Positions 22,350 to 34,475 of a stretch of DNA of 64,000 bases are shown piece after piece. How positions within the stretch are numbered: position 1 is the first letter of the stretch; the number at the start of each line of letters is the position of its first letter. The DNA lies in contig JAPJBO010000015.1 in NCBI GenBank assembly GCA_030068145.1, positions 372,001-436,000 of the forward strand, given 5' to 3'. The DNA is from Diplonema papillatum. Lineage: Eukaryota; Euglenozoa; Diplonemea; Diplonemida; Diplonemidae. The position numbers and the translations under genes were made by a program. The notes under the pieces are model-generated. The model had not been told where the DNA came from. It searched no databases and saw only the letters and a program-made list of their open reading frames with translations.

Positions 22350-23957
22350 ATGTCAGACCCTTTCGATCTGGATGAAACGGCGGAGCAGATGAATGGCTCC
22401 GGGAACCATCTATCGGTGAACTACGAGCGGCGGGCGGAAAGCAGCGTGAGCAAGGAGACGAAGAAAGAAGTCGCGGAGAAGAAGGAAGACGCAAAGGAGC
22501 TGGCCGCGGCGCTGTACCTCCCCGTCAGCACCAACGTGCGGAAGCGGAAGTCGAAGAAGAAGAAGAAGAAGCCGGCGCAAGTCTTGTTCTGCGACTACGA
22601 CACTGTCGTGAAGCCGCTTCAGCGCGACTGGACCTACATGGGCCGGAGGAGGTTCGTCTCCACCGTGTGCGCGGCTGCGGCGGTGGCTCAAATTTGTCTG
22701 CTGTGCGTGCAGATGATCGGGGTTCTAGTAACTGACGCAAACTACCTCGTCGACCACGGCGAGCCACGCGCCAACTCCAAGTACACCGCCGTCGTCATCG
22801 CCCAGACAGTCATGGTCGTTATCCAGATTGTCACCCGGACCCGCTGGTACGCGCTGCGTATCAAGAATATCGCCTACTTCGACCACCTCTGGCGGGATAC
22901 TCCGCTTTGCTTCTCGCACCTGCGCTGGGTTTGCATCGCAGAAATACTCGTGTTGGCCATCCACGAGCCACCCGGTTTCGTGTACTTCTGGAACGACTCG
23001 TATAAGTTGCAGCTCGGAGCGCTGCTGAGGTTCTACCTCCTATTCGGGCTCTTGCGCGGGTGGTCTGCGAACGTGTCTCAAGGCGGGAGGATGATAGCGT
23101 CGATCGCGCGGGTCAGCAACAACAAGTTGTTCCAACTGCGGGCGTGGATGTATTTGTACCCCATCCGGTTCATCTGCCTCGTGACAGTGTCGGGATGGTT
23201 GATTCTGAGCATTGCGATGTACATCGCAGAGGAAGGGGCGTTGTCGCTCGACGACAGCATGTGGCTCACTTTCATCACCATGACTACCGTTGGGTACGGT
23301 GACCTCTCTCCGGTTACCCAAGCGGGTAGGACTGTGGCTTGCTTGACGGCCCTGCACGGGTTGATCACGTCCGCTTTGCTCATCAACGGGATTTCGAACC
23401 TCTTGCAGTTGAGCTCGCAGCAGGGCAAAGTAGTGCAGTTTCTCACAGAGGCGCGGATGAGCGGCGAGCTGAGCACGATTGCAGTGATCATCGTGCAGAA
23501 GAGCTTCCGGCACTCGCAAGCCCGGACCAGAGGAGAAGCGGACCTCCAGCGGTTCTACGAGCTGAAGCACCTGTGCAGCCAATTTAGGCGGCTGAAGCGC
23601 CAGCGTGAGAAGTTCATAAACAGCATGCAGACGAACATAGACGTCCCGAACACCGTCCAGCGCATAGAGGTGCAGCTTATCGAGATCAAAAAGCACCTGC
23701 TCGTGCCGCCCCCTCCCCCCGAATGTCCGTTGTCCGCCAGTCGGTCCACAGGCTCCCCCTTTCCAGTCGTCCCGCCGCAGGAACAGGTCAACCTCAGTGA
23801 AACCATGTCGAAAGTGTACATGGCCATCGGCGATGTCGGCGCCAAGCAGCAGTCACTCTCCATGAGGCAGGATGAAGTTGAATCAAGACTGGGCGACATC
23901 ATGGCCGCTCTGGCTCGCCTGGAACAGAAGAACAACGCCCCTGTGCCCAGCACATAA
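22350..23957 (+). CDS. SK-type (small-conductance calcium-activated) potassium channel, paralog 2
   Basis: 535 residues from ATG at 22350 to TAA. The N-terminus is charged, with a Lys-rich KRKSKKKKKKP stretch, then CDYDTVVKPLQRDW, nearly the same as in paralog 1 (CDFDTVVRPLQTDW). Six membrane segments follow, with filter TVGYGD at 313-318, then the SK-type cytoplasmic region (LTEARMSGEL, ELKHLCSQFRRLKRQREKF) and a coiled-coil tail. It is collinear with paralog 1 along the whole length; the greatest differences are at the N-terminus and in the Pro-rich linker before the coiled coil. The two could form mixed tetramers. Apparently intronless, same strand, about 6.2 kb downstream of paralog 1. 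Confidence 0.9.
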   Translation: MSDPFDLDETAEQMNGSGNHLSVNYERRAESSVSKETKKEVAEKKEDAKELAAALYLPVSTNVRKRKSKKKKKKPAQVLFCDYDTVVKPLQRDWTYMGRRRFVSTVCAAAAVAQICLLCVQMIGVLVTDANYLVDHGEPRANSKYTAVVIAQTVMVVIQIVTRTRWYALRIKNIAYFDHLWRDTPLCFSHLRWVCIAEILVLAIHEPPGFVYFWNDSYKLQLGALLRFYLLFGLLRGWSANVSQGGRMIASIARVSNNKLFQLRAWMYLYPIRFICLVTVSGWLILSIAMYIAEEGALSLDDSMWLTFITMTTVGYGDLSPVTQAGRTVACLTALHGLITSALLINGISNLLQLSSQQGKVVQFLTEARMSGELSTIAVIIVQKSFRHSQARTRGEADLQRFYELKHLCSQFRRLKRQREKFINSMQTNIDVPNTVQRIEVQLIEIKKHLLVPPPPPECPLSASRSTGSPFPVVPPQEQVNLSETMSKVYMAIGDVGAKQQSLSMRQDEVESRLGDIMAALARLEQKNNAPVPST

Positions 23958-26299
23958 GTAGAGAAATACATCTCGTTGAGCGAGCATGAACACCAGAAAA
24001 GCTTGGCTCCTGTGTCAAACGCTCGTGAGTAGAACGCACCACTGCTGATTAGAATCCGCACCGACTCGCATTGCAGTCAACAAGGCAGTATCTGTGGCGA
24101 ACCCAGCCCGTAAATGTGTTCGACGACGACCTGACGAGTAAGCGTGGTGACTAAGCTGTTCACTCTCGCTTCCGTGCAGGTAGTGCGTTTTTGGATGCAC
24201 GTGGCACTGATGAAACTGGTGAGGAATCCTGTACATGATGGCGAATGCTTGGGTGGCTAGACAAGAATAGCTTCAATTAGCCGCTTAAGGAAGAACGACG
24301 CATATACGCGTCGTTTAGCACAAGAGTTTTTTTCATGGAGCATATACGCAGTCAATTTTAAACGAAAGTGGTTGTCGTTTGCTTTATTAGAAAGATTGGG
24401 CGCAAGTTTTTGAAATGCGTCCGTTATCGGACAAAACCACTGCTTCGAACGGATATTATGAGATGTGAGGTTTGCCGTGCAAAATCCCCGTTCCCCAAAT
24501 TAACTCTCCCATCCTTCGTCCTTAAGTGGTTAATCAAGAACGGGATCACGACGATCGGATACCGTTACCCCCATTTTCTTGTCGCGGCGTCCCGCCTACC
24601 TGTCGTGTAGCTGCACGAAAGTCAGACTAGAGTCAAACTCAACAACGTTGTTCACAACAAAACTACGCAGTTCTTTCTTTTCCACGCTGACAGTTTCAAG
24701 TCCGTTCTCTTAACCGCTAGCCGCGACAATAATATTGGACAAGCTCGAACATCGGCTGTTTGGCGCACAGCCGGTTGTAGGCTGCAAACAAATTAAACCT
24801 ACCTGCAATGAGTAGTCTCGAGCATCCTGCGCCAACTCGTTCACAGCCTTGCTCCTGATAGTTTCGGAGCAGTGTTCTTTGTTCAAGAATAAAACAAAAC
24901 TACGCAGTTCTTTCCCTCCTCTCCTCTTTTTTAATAAGCTTCCTGCTCGTAGTTCTTTGAATCAAATATGCTTTCTGCATGTGGCACTTCATGAAGCAGC
25001 CGGAAGCTTGATGATGTCAGAATGTGAAAGTGCCGCCACAAAGCTGCCGCTCGGACACGAGAAAGCACACAAGCTGGAATCGGTTGTGAAGCCGGCATTG
25101 GAAGACACGAGCAATAATTCTGACACGTGATTTCGACGGCATTGAGAGGTAGCCGCCAGTTCCGAATTAAAAAGTCGTGTGATACTCATCAGCACGCCAA
25201 TGACTCCCCCACTATCGCATCATAGAACGCCGGGGGGGGAACGTGTTTTCCCAATACTTAAGAGCCCCCCCCCGACCGTAGTAGTGAAAGAAGGTGCAAA
25301 CATGGCAACTGCTACAGTAGTCCTGTACGAGACTTGGGGACATGCCTCGTGTGGAGCAGGTGGGCCTGTGACCCGCCTTGACAACTCTGGGGTCCCGCAT
25401 GTGTACCGTTTACGGGATACATGTCGGCTTCCTACTCATGGAGGACCAAGGTAGGGCACTCCCACACCGGACAAACCACTAACGCAACAAAGAGCCTGAT
25501 TCGTAAAAGGGGAGATGTGCTGGGATGTAAACGTTCAACAACAGAACCAGTTTTGTAGTAGTATTGTTTCTCTCTCAGCACCGGCCGATTCATCCAACCG
25601 ACAACACGCTGAGGTGCTTTCTCTTATGAGAATCTGTCCAGAGATCCTACCACGAGAACCACGCAGCTGTCGCCTCAAAACAAAACGGTAGAGGAACGAA
25701 CTTTGAGAAAAAGAACTAGAAATTCAAAGAAGCTGAAAGTGCACAGTCATACGTCCCTTTTCTTTCCCTTCTTTCCCTTCTGGCCACTGTGCGGTGTGTA
25801 CGTGTCGTTTTCCCCCGCAAAGTGCTCAAATTGCTAAGGTCGACATTCTCGAGGGCGGCCTGAGTGTGGGACACCAGCGCACCGTGGGCAGGAATGTCAA
25901 AAATGACGCTGCCGGGAGCGTGTGCTTGTACCATTGGGCGGGCATTCGACCAAACCTGCTCGACATCATGACCTTTTTCTCATGCGTGCACGATCACCTA
26001 GCGGAAGCGTGCAGATGCTGAGCACCACACTGTGGGTGTATGCGTGCCTTCAAGGAGCGGCTGCGCCATGCTCAGAGACCGCATGACGGCATGGCCTTTC
26101 TCACACAGACGCACGATTGTCTGCTTCGTCCACACATCGCAGTATTCACGAAACCAACTAGGAACCCCTCCCTGCAAAAAAGGGCTCAAACACAGTTCTA
26201 CTCCCATCCTCCATCAAGAAAAAGCCAATCAAAAACCTTAGCTGGACGAAGAAAAAAGAAGAAAGCCCGCCGACCTAAAAGTTCGTTGCTTTGAAGAAG
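23958..26299. other. Gene-free spacer
   Basis: No gene or element recognised. The sequence is relatively AT-rich between about 24240 and 24990. A weak trace of the family A right end (GTAAACGTTCAACAACA) occurs at about 25527. Confidence 0.5.
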
Positions 26300-26493
26300 A
26301 TGCTCTCCGTCGAAGTCGGGTTCATGGACCACTTGAAGAAGCTGGAGCTGCTGGAGCTCGGCGGCGATTTGGTGAAACCAGACCAGAAGCTAGTCCAGCG
26401 GGCAGACGAGAGGGCCATTCTCGACTCCTCTCTCAACGAGACGTTGGAGAAATACCCAGCCTTCGCCCAAAACTACTACGCTTGCGCGGAACG
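26300..26493 (+). CDS. Orphan exon of an unrecognised protein
   Basis: ATG at 26300 opens a GC-rich, codon-biased stretch (MLSVEVGFMDHLKKLELLEL, then LVQRADERAILDSSLNETLE and FAQNYYACAER). It ends at a donor of the local type, GTGTGC at 26494, after which the frame loses its coding character. The peptide is helical and charged; I do not recognise a family. No matching 3' exon could be identified downstream, so the rest of the gene is either unseen in the spacer or the exon is a stranded fragment. Confidence 0.45.
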
Positions 26494-26852
26494 GTGTGCC
26501 ATTGTTTTTACGAGGGGTTTGGCTAGTTGTTGTTTACCGTTCCCAGTTGTACGCATCGCTCATTTTCGGGAGCAGGTTGCATTCGTAGGGGGGTGTCACC
26601 GAGTGAGCCACAAGAACTCCTGCAGAGCAAGTGCTTCAAAGAAGATTTACCCGTTCGTCTGCTTAGGAGCACTTGATTTCAGTGTATGGAAGACCCATTT
26701 CAGCGTGTTCATGTTTCGTTTGCAACACTAAACAGCCGTCTGCCTTAGAACAGTCGCAATTGCGTGTGCAAAGTCGGATTGGGTGGTTGCGCCTTCGGCG
26801 CATCTTTTATTAAGGGAGGAAGGCAGAAGTCTAAATTGCCCGGACTCAGCCT

Positions 26853-27012
26853 AATACTAACAGTGTTGTGGGGTGCTCTTGCAGGATAAAAAGACGTAGA
26901 CAGCGTGTTTTGGTGGTTGATCAGAGTTCCTACCCTGAGAATGACACTGGGTAAATACAAGGGGAAAACGATCAACCGGCATGCGCAAACAAAACGACGG
27001 CTGTCTTTTCCC
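26853..27012 (+). repeat. Dispersed repeat family B
   Basis: TAATACTAACAGTGTTGTGG at the left, ACGTAGACAGCGTGTTTTGG in the middle, GGCATGCGCAAACAAAACGA at the right, then CTGTCTTTT. Confidence 0.78.
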
Positions 27013-27503
27013 CCATACTGTGTGGCGGCGTCCTTGTTGTCTCAAAGCGCGGAGAACTTGAAGACCCGCTCACATTCAGGCCATGGCCCCTGCGAAACAG
27101 TCTGACCCCAACGCGACAGGCGCCAAAAGCAGCTGCGGCTCTGGTGGTCCCAAAAGGACAGTCGGTTGGAGCCACTCGTCAAAGCTTGCGCGGACCTTGG
27201 CAATTTCGACTGCCCGATTTAATGACGCGTTTCGGCGTTTTCCTTCTCAACAACAGCATTTTCCGGGGACGTTTCCGGGCACGACGATTTCACAAGGAAA
27301 GAGAACGGAGCCAACGAAAAAGTGCTAGTACAGGAAAAGGACCAACAACGAGCGGTTTGTACCCTGTACACACAAGAACAAATGTTCGATGGAGTTCCAG
27401 GAGACTGGTGGACCGGCTTATACTGGCCCTCGCAACCTCGAAGTACTTCGGTAGGTTCTCAAATAGCGATCCATCTTTCACACGACAACACTACGCATTT
27501 CTT

Positions 27504-27676
27504 AGTACTAACAATCTTGTGGGTTGCCCTTCAATGTATTGTGCAGGCTAAAACGACGTAGGCAGCGTGTTTTGGTGGTTGATCAGAATTCCTTACCTGA
27601 AAACGACACCGGGTAGATACAAGTGGAAAAAACGATCAACCGGCACGCACAAACAAAACGAAGCGCCTGTCTTTTT
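27504..27676 (+). repeat. Dispersed repeat family B, well-conserved copy
   Basis: TTAGTACTAACAATCTTGTG at the left, GGCAGCGTGTTTTGGTGGTT in the core and GGCACGCACAAACAAAACGA plus GCGCCTGTCTTTTTT at the right. A convenient reference copy for the family. Confidence 0.85.
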
Positions 27677-28611
27677 TGCCCCGACCTTCCGTTTTATCGC
27701 GCGATGGGAAAGAACAGTCCAGTACTATCCCCCAAGAGGGGCAGCGGCGGAAGCAGAGCTGCTGCATCTGAACGCGCGGATCCACGGCAAACTTCTGCCG
27801 CTGCGTCCGCCGAATAGCCGACGAAGAGTCTACTCGTTGCGGGTCGGCCCTTGAGACAAATGCGCGTCCACAACGATGTGCCCGCGAAGTTTCCGCATCC
27901 AAGAACCCATGTCATGACACTCCTTGTGAAGCCGCCTTTGCCAACCCGAACTGAGTTACAGAAAATTGGCTGAGAGAAGCCAAAATGCAAACCGCTTCAT
28001 GAAAATATGAATTGAAGGAAGGATGAAGAATAAGAGGCTATTTCATTACCGCCGAAACTCAAAAGAAAAAATCGACCGCACAAAAAACAAGAAAAAAACG
28101 CTGTTGCATACAACTTCCGCTGGTGGACAAATCCTGCCAAAAAGGAACCAACCGCCTTCAGGTGGACCTGCCTGACGCTTGCTGTCGTTGGAGAAAATTT
28201 GTAAAACGCTCGAAAGCGCGCGAACCCCGAGGCAACTTCAGTGATACTTCTTCGGAAGTCTTCTGTTCAGAACACGATGATCGTTCAAAATCGCTGCTTG
28301 TTGCCAAACAAAAAAAGGTTGTTGAGAAGAGAGACTTACACTCTTAAGAAAGCGAAAACGAACTGGGAAATGAAAAGAGAAACCTTCCAGCAGGAGGCAA
28401 CCAATAGGGCAAACCTGAGTTGAGTCTACCGGCTACCGGTCCCCCAACTAAGCTGTACCTCACAAACAAAGGTCGAAAGACACTAGACGAAGGTCATCTG
28501 CAGACTTCAAGATCCCAGATTCTTGGACTTGCCAGCGAACTTTCACTCTAAAATACCGACATTTCAATCCACAAATACTCTACGAGAAAATACATAAAAA
28601 CGCGGACAACA

Positions 28612-28715
28612 GACCGGTACGGGCTACAAGGCAAACCCCTGCTCAACTTGTAGAACGTGGAGGGCCCAAGACTACACTCTACGAAGGAATGTACTTGGTG
28701 TCGGTCACAAACATT
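28612..28715 (+). repeat. Dispersed repeat family H, copy 1
   Basis: ACCGGTACGGGCTACAAGGC, TGCTCAACTTGTAGAACGTG and TTGGTGTCGGTCACAA. The second copy is at 40070-40170 inside intron 1 of the giant gene. Confidence 0.7.
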
Positions 28716-29561
28716 TCCGGACATGGCTAGCCGTGACCCACAACGAAAGCGTGCACCAAATATACAACCCGTAACCATATAGCCCTCCTTGCTCTAAGTG
28801 AACCCATTCAAGAACGGTTACACGGAGACCCTAAAACCCCGGAATTTCAAGCGAACTTTAAATAACGCTAAAATACGGAAAGAACTGGAAAGGGGATTAC
28901 CGCGTTTGTTTTGAGGGGTGAAATAACTACTTTTTACCGAAAAGGAAGAGTGCTTTTCTCCCCCTCCCCCCGGAGGGCCAGCACACTCTTTTTCCCGTAA
29001 AGCGTACTGTTTTTTGACGGGTGTGCGTTTTTTTTCCCGATTATGGCGAAAGGCAAGAAAGGAGAAACTACTACAAGAAATAGTCAAGAAACGGCATCGA
29101 ATCTAGGCACACAATGACTAAGGGCGTGGACGTAGACAGACATACACACGCACGTACGCACACCATGGCTACATGCCTGATGACGCAGAGCTGGACGAGA
29201 AGCTCTTGGTACGATGCTCTGTCGGCATTTGTTCGTAGTTTCTACCTCTCTCCGACATCCATCGCCTGCAGGTTGCTTTCAGGAATGTCAGGAAAATGGT
29301 GCTTTTTGCTGCGAGGTGCAAAAAAGTACAAAGTGGGGTTTCGACCCGGCAACACTGGACCTGCACAGGGAGAAGAGAGAGAGAAATTACGCACCGGCGA
29401 AAAAGTACTTTGCAAGCAAACAACGGTTGCAAGCCGTAATCACTACTCATCCCTCGGGATTGGCGGTTGCGGCCCTACCAACGGGGGGGGAAAAAAAGAC
29501 GTTGTGGGTTCATCAGCCCTCTCCCACCCCTTCCCCTATTTTATTTTTAGCCACATGCAAT

Positions 29562-29613
29562 GTGTGAGGAAACTGAACCGCTCAAGTAGGACCTTCTGAT
29601 CATGATCATTTGC
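29562..29613 (+). repeat. Dispersed repeat family I
   Basis: GTGTGAGGAAACTGAACCGC and AGTAGGACCTTCTGATCATG match 58-113 with one difference. In both places TGCGGTCAAC follows, here about 40 bases further on. Confidence 0.7.
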
Positions 29614-29687
29614 CAAATTTGCCAGCTGAAACCACGTCCAGGATTTGGGCTCAGGGTAGTGCGGTCAACGAAAACGGTATTACACTT

Positions 29688-29760
29688 TCTTCGACGAAGA
29701 CTTGATGCTAGCATCAAACATGCATGCGAGGCAGTGTTCTGCCTAAACATTAAACTAAGT
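29688..29760 (+). repeat. Dispersed repeat family G, copy 1
   Basis: TTCTTCGACGAAGACTTGAT, CATCAAACATGCATGCGAGG and GTTCTGCCTAAACATTAA. Further copies at 38660 and 57733. Confidence 0.75.
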
Positions 29761-30461
29761 TTTTCCCCTGCGCCCCGTTACGCGTCAGAGATCATACCGT
29801 CGCGAATGCCTCGCAACCAAAAGCTGCTGGAAATCCCTGCCGCACGCCCCCAGTAGTCCAATGTAGGACAGAGGTGGCTGAGAGGACACCAAGTCTATCT
29901 ACGGACTTCCTGCCTTCTGTGTGTCCAGTTGGCAGTCTCCACTCTGCCGAGACTTGCGGCCTTTCACCGTTCTCCAAGGGAGTCTTTGTTGCTTGGTATC
30001 CATTGCAACCGAAGACGTCATGGCTGCGATAGAAGCCATCAATCCGACCCTCTGTCCAGGACTCCGCCAGGCACAGCATCGCCAAAGTCGTCGAAGACGA
30101 CGCAACCAGAAGCGACGCTGCATCTGAACACACAGGTGCGACTGAAGTCGACTTTCGACCGTGCACCACGTGACCAACGCGACTCTCGACGGTATTAACT
30201 GTGTAGCTTTTGTCTCTTCTCCCCAAAGGATGCGTACACGATGCGCGATGCAAATCCACAGTGGCCGTTTTGTGAGTGGTTTTGATCGTTGTCTCTCCAA
30301 ACCCGCCACCCCCGGCGCTCTCTTTCGAGCCTTTTATTTGTCAGTTCATTCAAACTTCAATATCGCTACGAGAGGAGTTTCATGCGTCATCTGATTATTC
30401 TCTGGAAGTTGCGGGGGAAGCTAAGGAAGAGGCCAAATCCCCAGCGCTCGCTGGCGAGCCT

Positions 30462-30620
30462 TACAATCTTGCCTTGCCCTGCAATGTATTGTGAAGGCTG
30501 AATCGATGTAGGCGGCGTGTTTCGGCGGTTGATCAGAGTCCCCAACCTGGAAAATAAAAGTGTTAAAACAAAGTGGGAAATCGATCGACTGGCGCGCACA
30601 AGGCTTCCCATTTTTTTCCT
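30462..30620 (+). repeat. Dispersed repeat family B, diverged copy
   Basis: Keeps ACAATCTTG, TGCAATGTATTGTGAAGGCT, GTAGGCGGCGTGTTTCGGCG, GTTGATCAGAG and GGCGCGCACAAG. Confidence 0.72.
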
Positions 30621-31175
30621 GCCACCATCACCCACCCGTTCCGCCGTTGTTTCTTGTTTGTTTCTTTTTCATTATCCATGCAATGTTGAAGAAAAATGAG
30701 AAGCCCACCTGCGCCGTCGCGGTCACGTCCTGACCCTATAGCCGATCCACATCTATCCCTGGAACTACATCAAATTGCGGCGTATCAGGAGATGATGGAC
30801 CGGCTCCGTAAAGTTAAGCTGATCATGCACCAGCGTTCAACGAAGCGCTTCCCACATCGTCTAGTCAACTATCGTCCATCGTCAGTTGCCATCATTTCTT
30901 GAACGGACTTGCGGTCGGCGAGTGGCGGGCTCTTTTCTTTTTTTTTCGTTTCTTCTTTTTCTTGCTCCCCTCGAAAGCTTTCTCAAGTCTTTCCAATTGC
31001 GCTTTATTTACGTGTTCTTCTTTTCCTGGTGAAACGCCCTGCCTCGCAGAAAAAAAAAAAAAAAAACGCTTTGAGGAATGCCGCCACATGGGAGGTACGA
31101 CAAAATCGTCTACTCTCTCAGTTGTACCTTTCCACGAACAAAGTACGCGGCGGCGCCTCCGAGTGGGGTTCCTTC

Positions 31176-31385
31176 TTTTTTGTATAAGCACCTGCTTTGT
31201 AGGAAATACTTGAGGAGGCTGCCAGCTGCAAAAGATCAAAGGAGGTAAAGGTGCTGTAGCCCACACGAAACACAGGTGAATCTGGGCAAGCGTTCAACAA
31301 AAAAGACCCACTTTGTAGTTGTATTGTTTCTCCCCCTCTAGCCTCCTTCGAAGTAAGCACAAGGCAGCCCCTCGAGGATTTTTGC
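31176..31385 (+). repeat. Dispersed repeat family A, copy 5, with tail motif
   Basis: GTATAAGCACCTGCTTTGTA to GCGTTCAACAAAAAAG with a short deletion in the GGTTTAGTGGCGGGC part. Followed by CCACTTTGTAGTTGTATTG and the CTAGCCTCCTTCGAAGTAAG tail. Confidence 0.86.
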
Positions 31386-31766
31386 CAACCGGTGTTGGAG
31401 AAGGGTTTGGGCCTCACCACCGCCGTACGCTGCGTTTCCCTCACGTCCCGAAGTGAAAGCGCTCAAACTGCAGAACGCACCCCGAATTTCGACGACGCCA
31501 CCGAACATTGTGCTGTAGTCAAATCACTGTATCAAGTGTGTCAATGCAAAACCGCCAAGAGTAAAAGAGAGGACGCATTGCCGACAGCGAGGGGAACCCA
31601 GACTCGTGTCGCTGTGTCCTGTGCAGACACTCAGCGCGTTATACGTTGAGTTCCGAGCTCGTCTTTTTGCACTCCTCCCTTCCAACACGTGCGGGACAAT
31701 GGAAATGATATGCGTTTTGCGAGTGGCGAGCTCTGCCTTTCTTGGTCTTCTTGGTGTCACGGGATA

Positions 31767-31905
31767 AGCCGGCAGCCGCTGCTTAACGGCTTATCCTGCA
31801 TTTCAAGTTCACACTGCTTAACGGCTTATCACGTGGGCGGCCCTGAGATTACCCCCTCAGGTGACACCACTTTATCTTTAGCCATACTTCAACCTTCTCA
31901 TACGT
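31767..31905 (+). repeat. Dispersed repeat family L, copy 2
   Basis: GCCGGCAGCCGCTGCTTAAC, TACCCCCTCAGGTGACACCA and CATACTTCAACCTTCTCA correspond to 14283-14370. A GCTTAACGGCTTATC motif occurs twice inside this copy. Confidence 0.58.
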
Positions 31906-32464
31906 TCCCGTGTTACGCGTCCGCGGGTTCCCTCTGTGCAGCGCAAGTCGTACACCTAGTGCGAACAGACAGCCGGTGTGCTGTGCATCTCAAATCGGAG
32001 ATGATACTCAAGTCAAGGTTATTTTCTATCATAGTTCTCTGATAACGCATACCGTGCTCTTTCTTTCGAAGGAAAGCAATGCGGAAAAACGGAGTGGAAT
32101 GCGGCACAGAGGGGCCCTGGACAGGGGTGTGGAAGAGGTGTGGTTACTCAATCGAATTGCACGCGCGTGGCAAGCGACTTATACCCCCCGCTGAGCTTTT
32201 TGTTTTTGCCTGCCGGAGTCAATCCAACCGCTCTAGGTTGAGCCTTGGCGTCGTCAGTGATCCCCCCACCCTTCAATGCTCTTTCCCCAGGTGCGGCCAG
32301 CCGACTTCAAAAAGATCTAATCCACAAACAACGCTAGAACTGTTCGCCTGACTCGGGTCGCCACTTGTTTGCCTATCTTTACATGCCGTCCTCCTAATAT
32401 TGGGGCCCCGCAAAATGTTGTCCGGAATAATAATGTGGCCCCCAAGGTCTGCCTCTTCTGACGT

Positions 32465-32608
32465 TTTTTTTTTTTGTATAAGCACCTGCTTTGTAGGAAA
32501 TGCTTGAGGAGACTGCCAGTTGCGATAGATCAAAGGAGGTAAATGTGCTGTAGCCCACACGAAACACACGTAAATCTGGGTTTAGTGGCGGGCGTAAGCG
32601 TTCAGCAA
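32465..32608 (+). repeat. Dispersed repeat family A, copy 6
   Basis: T run with GTATAAGCACCTGC through GGCGTAAGCGTTCAGCAAA. Confidence 0.88.
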
Positions 32609-34163
32609 ACCAAAAGGGGTTTTCCGTACAACATTTTTTGAAGCGACAAGACGAAGCGAAGAAGAATGTGCCGTCCCCGGGGGGGGATATTTCGGTCTTT
32701 TGATGAGGTTGAGCTGTGTTCACGTCTATGCCCGCTGCGGGGGGAGGGATGAATCACTGATGTCGTCGACAAAAAAAAGGGGGAAAATACACAATGATCA
32801 TGAAGCCCACACACGGGATTGTCAACACTCGACGGTTAACCAGAGACTCTGTTAAACAACCTTAGGGTTGTCTCACACGGAGGGTACCGAAAGGCGGGTG
32901 AAAATAAGAAAGAAAAAGGAAAATTCCAGCGTCTCCCACCCAAGGGGGCGCCGCTTCGAATCGCAAGCAAACAAGGAACAGAGAAGCCTGAAATATGGAA
33001 AAAGTGAATGTGCGCTTTTCCGGAAATCAGCTCTGTGCAGCCTCACTATCATTCTCGTGGCCGACGTGGCTTCATGGACAAAACATACTCCGATTCACAG
33101 TGGTCCAGAAGGGATGTCTGTGAGGCTGCCATTTCGAACAACAACCCGAATTCAATGAAAGAAGTGTCGACGGTCGGTACCAAGAAGACAGGCCCGTCCA
33201 CTGACAACGGCACTTTCGTAGTCGTTGGTTCGTGATTTGGCCTCGTACGGCTGACCTTCTTTGCGCGGCCCTCTGCTCGTTCATCGAGCCGCTGGAATGC
33301 GTTTGCCGAAGGCCACCGGGAGCCCCGGAGTTTGGGCGAGTACTGAAGTAAAACGTGACACAGAAAAGAAGTCCCACGACTCTCAAAAAATGAAATGAAA
33401 CGAAACTGGCAACCTCACGAAAATCCAAGTAGAAACAGCAACGTTTTTTTTTTTTTTTGAACATACAACGCAGGGTGAACGGCCGGAAGTGTTGTGCCCC
33501 TGCGTTGGCTTGCTTACTTTTTTCAATATTGCCAAACTATGCCGAAGGTCACCCGGGGACTCTCCCCAGTAGCCCCGGTGTCTCGAGCGAGCTTTGTTTG
33601 TCGAGGTGCTCGCCTCTTCTGTTTCGAAAAGTATGCAAATCCTGCCGGGGAATAGTTGACTCGTGTGTGCTGCTTACGATTGCGGGAGTCGGAATACCTA
33701 GCGGACCAGGCCCCCGTCTCTCATGAGGAAAAGCGAAGAATGAAAGCACCCTCACGAAAGTCATTGCTTGCGGATTCTTCGTTTGTTTTGCATCTTCAGT
33801 TTTGCGCCGTGCAGCAGCGCGAGAACGAAGCAGTGAAAAGGTGCCGGGAGGGGTCCAACTATTCCCACGCATCTGCGTTGTACGAAATACTCGGTCGGAG
33901 TAGCCGCCGCTGCGACTACCTTTGAACCACAGTAAACGCTGAAAAAGGCGTGCTGCGTCCCCAGCCAAAGCACAGGTAAATCTAGGTTTATGGCAAGATG
34001 AAAGCTTCCAACGTTCTACAAACACTAATAAGAAGGAACCAACCGCTCTGGGTGGGCAAGAGCCCCACGGCACCACCGAGTATTTCATTTCATTTTTGGG
34101 GTTTGCGGTACACCTGGGAATCACCCCCAGTTTGCTGACGTTGGTTTATAGTTCTCTTCTTTT

Positions 34164-34262
34164 CATAGATGGCCGTTATATAACGTTATATAACGTTATA
34201 TAACGTTATCACCGTTATAACGTTATATAACGTTATATAACGTTATCAACCGGCCATCTATG
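34164..34262. repeat. Near-perfect 99-bp palindrome with GTTATATAAC core units
   Basis: Ends CATAGATGGCC and GGCCATCTATG are exact inverted copies. The interior is two arms of repeated GTTATATAAC units around a short centre (TATCACCGT). The whole sequence could fold into a cruciform or a long hairpin. Confidence 0.9.
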
Positions 34263-34442
34263 ACTTTTTTTCAACAAAACTACGCACTTCTTTGGCGTGA
34301 TGGACGAATGACGTCAAATCTCAAACAACACAAAATTGAAGCAAGGGTTTTCTCGCGTATTGCTTCGCTGGCCAAGAGCCACTTTTCCAAAGGGGGGTTA
34401 CTGCACGAGAAATCAAAGATTATGGGTTCAGGGGGGGTACAT

Positions 34443-34444
<2 letters not shown>

Positions 34445-34475
<31 letters not shown>

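Larger units (their letters stand above)
26494..34163. other. Long gene-poor region with dispersed repeats
   Basis: No further coding region supported. Holds family B (26853, 27504, 30462), family H (28612), family I (29562), family G (29688), family A (31176, 32465) and family L (31767). Homopolymer and A/T-rich tracts are common (for example 30931-30962 and 31050-31067). Short open frames here lack the GC-rich codon bias of the accepted exons. Confidence 0.55.
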
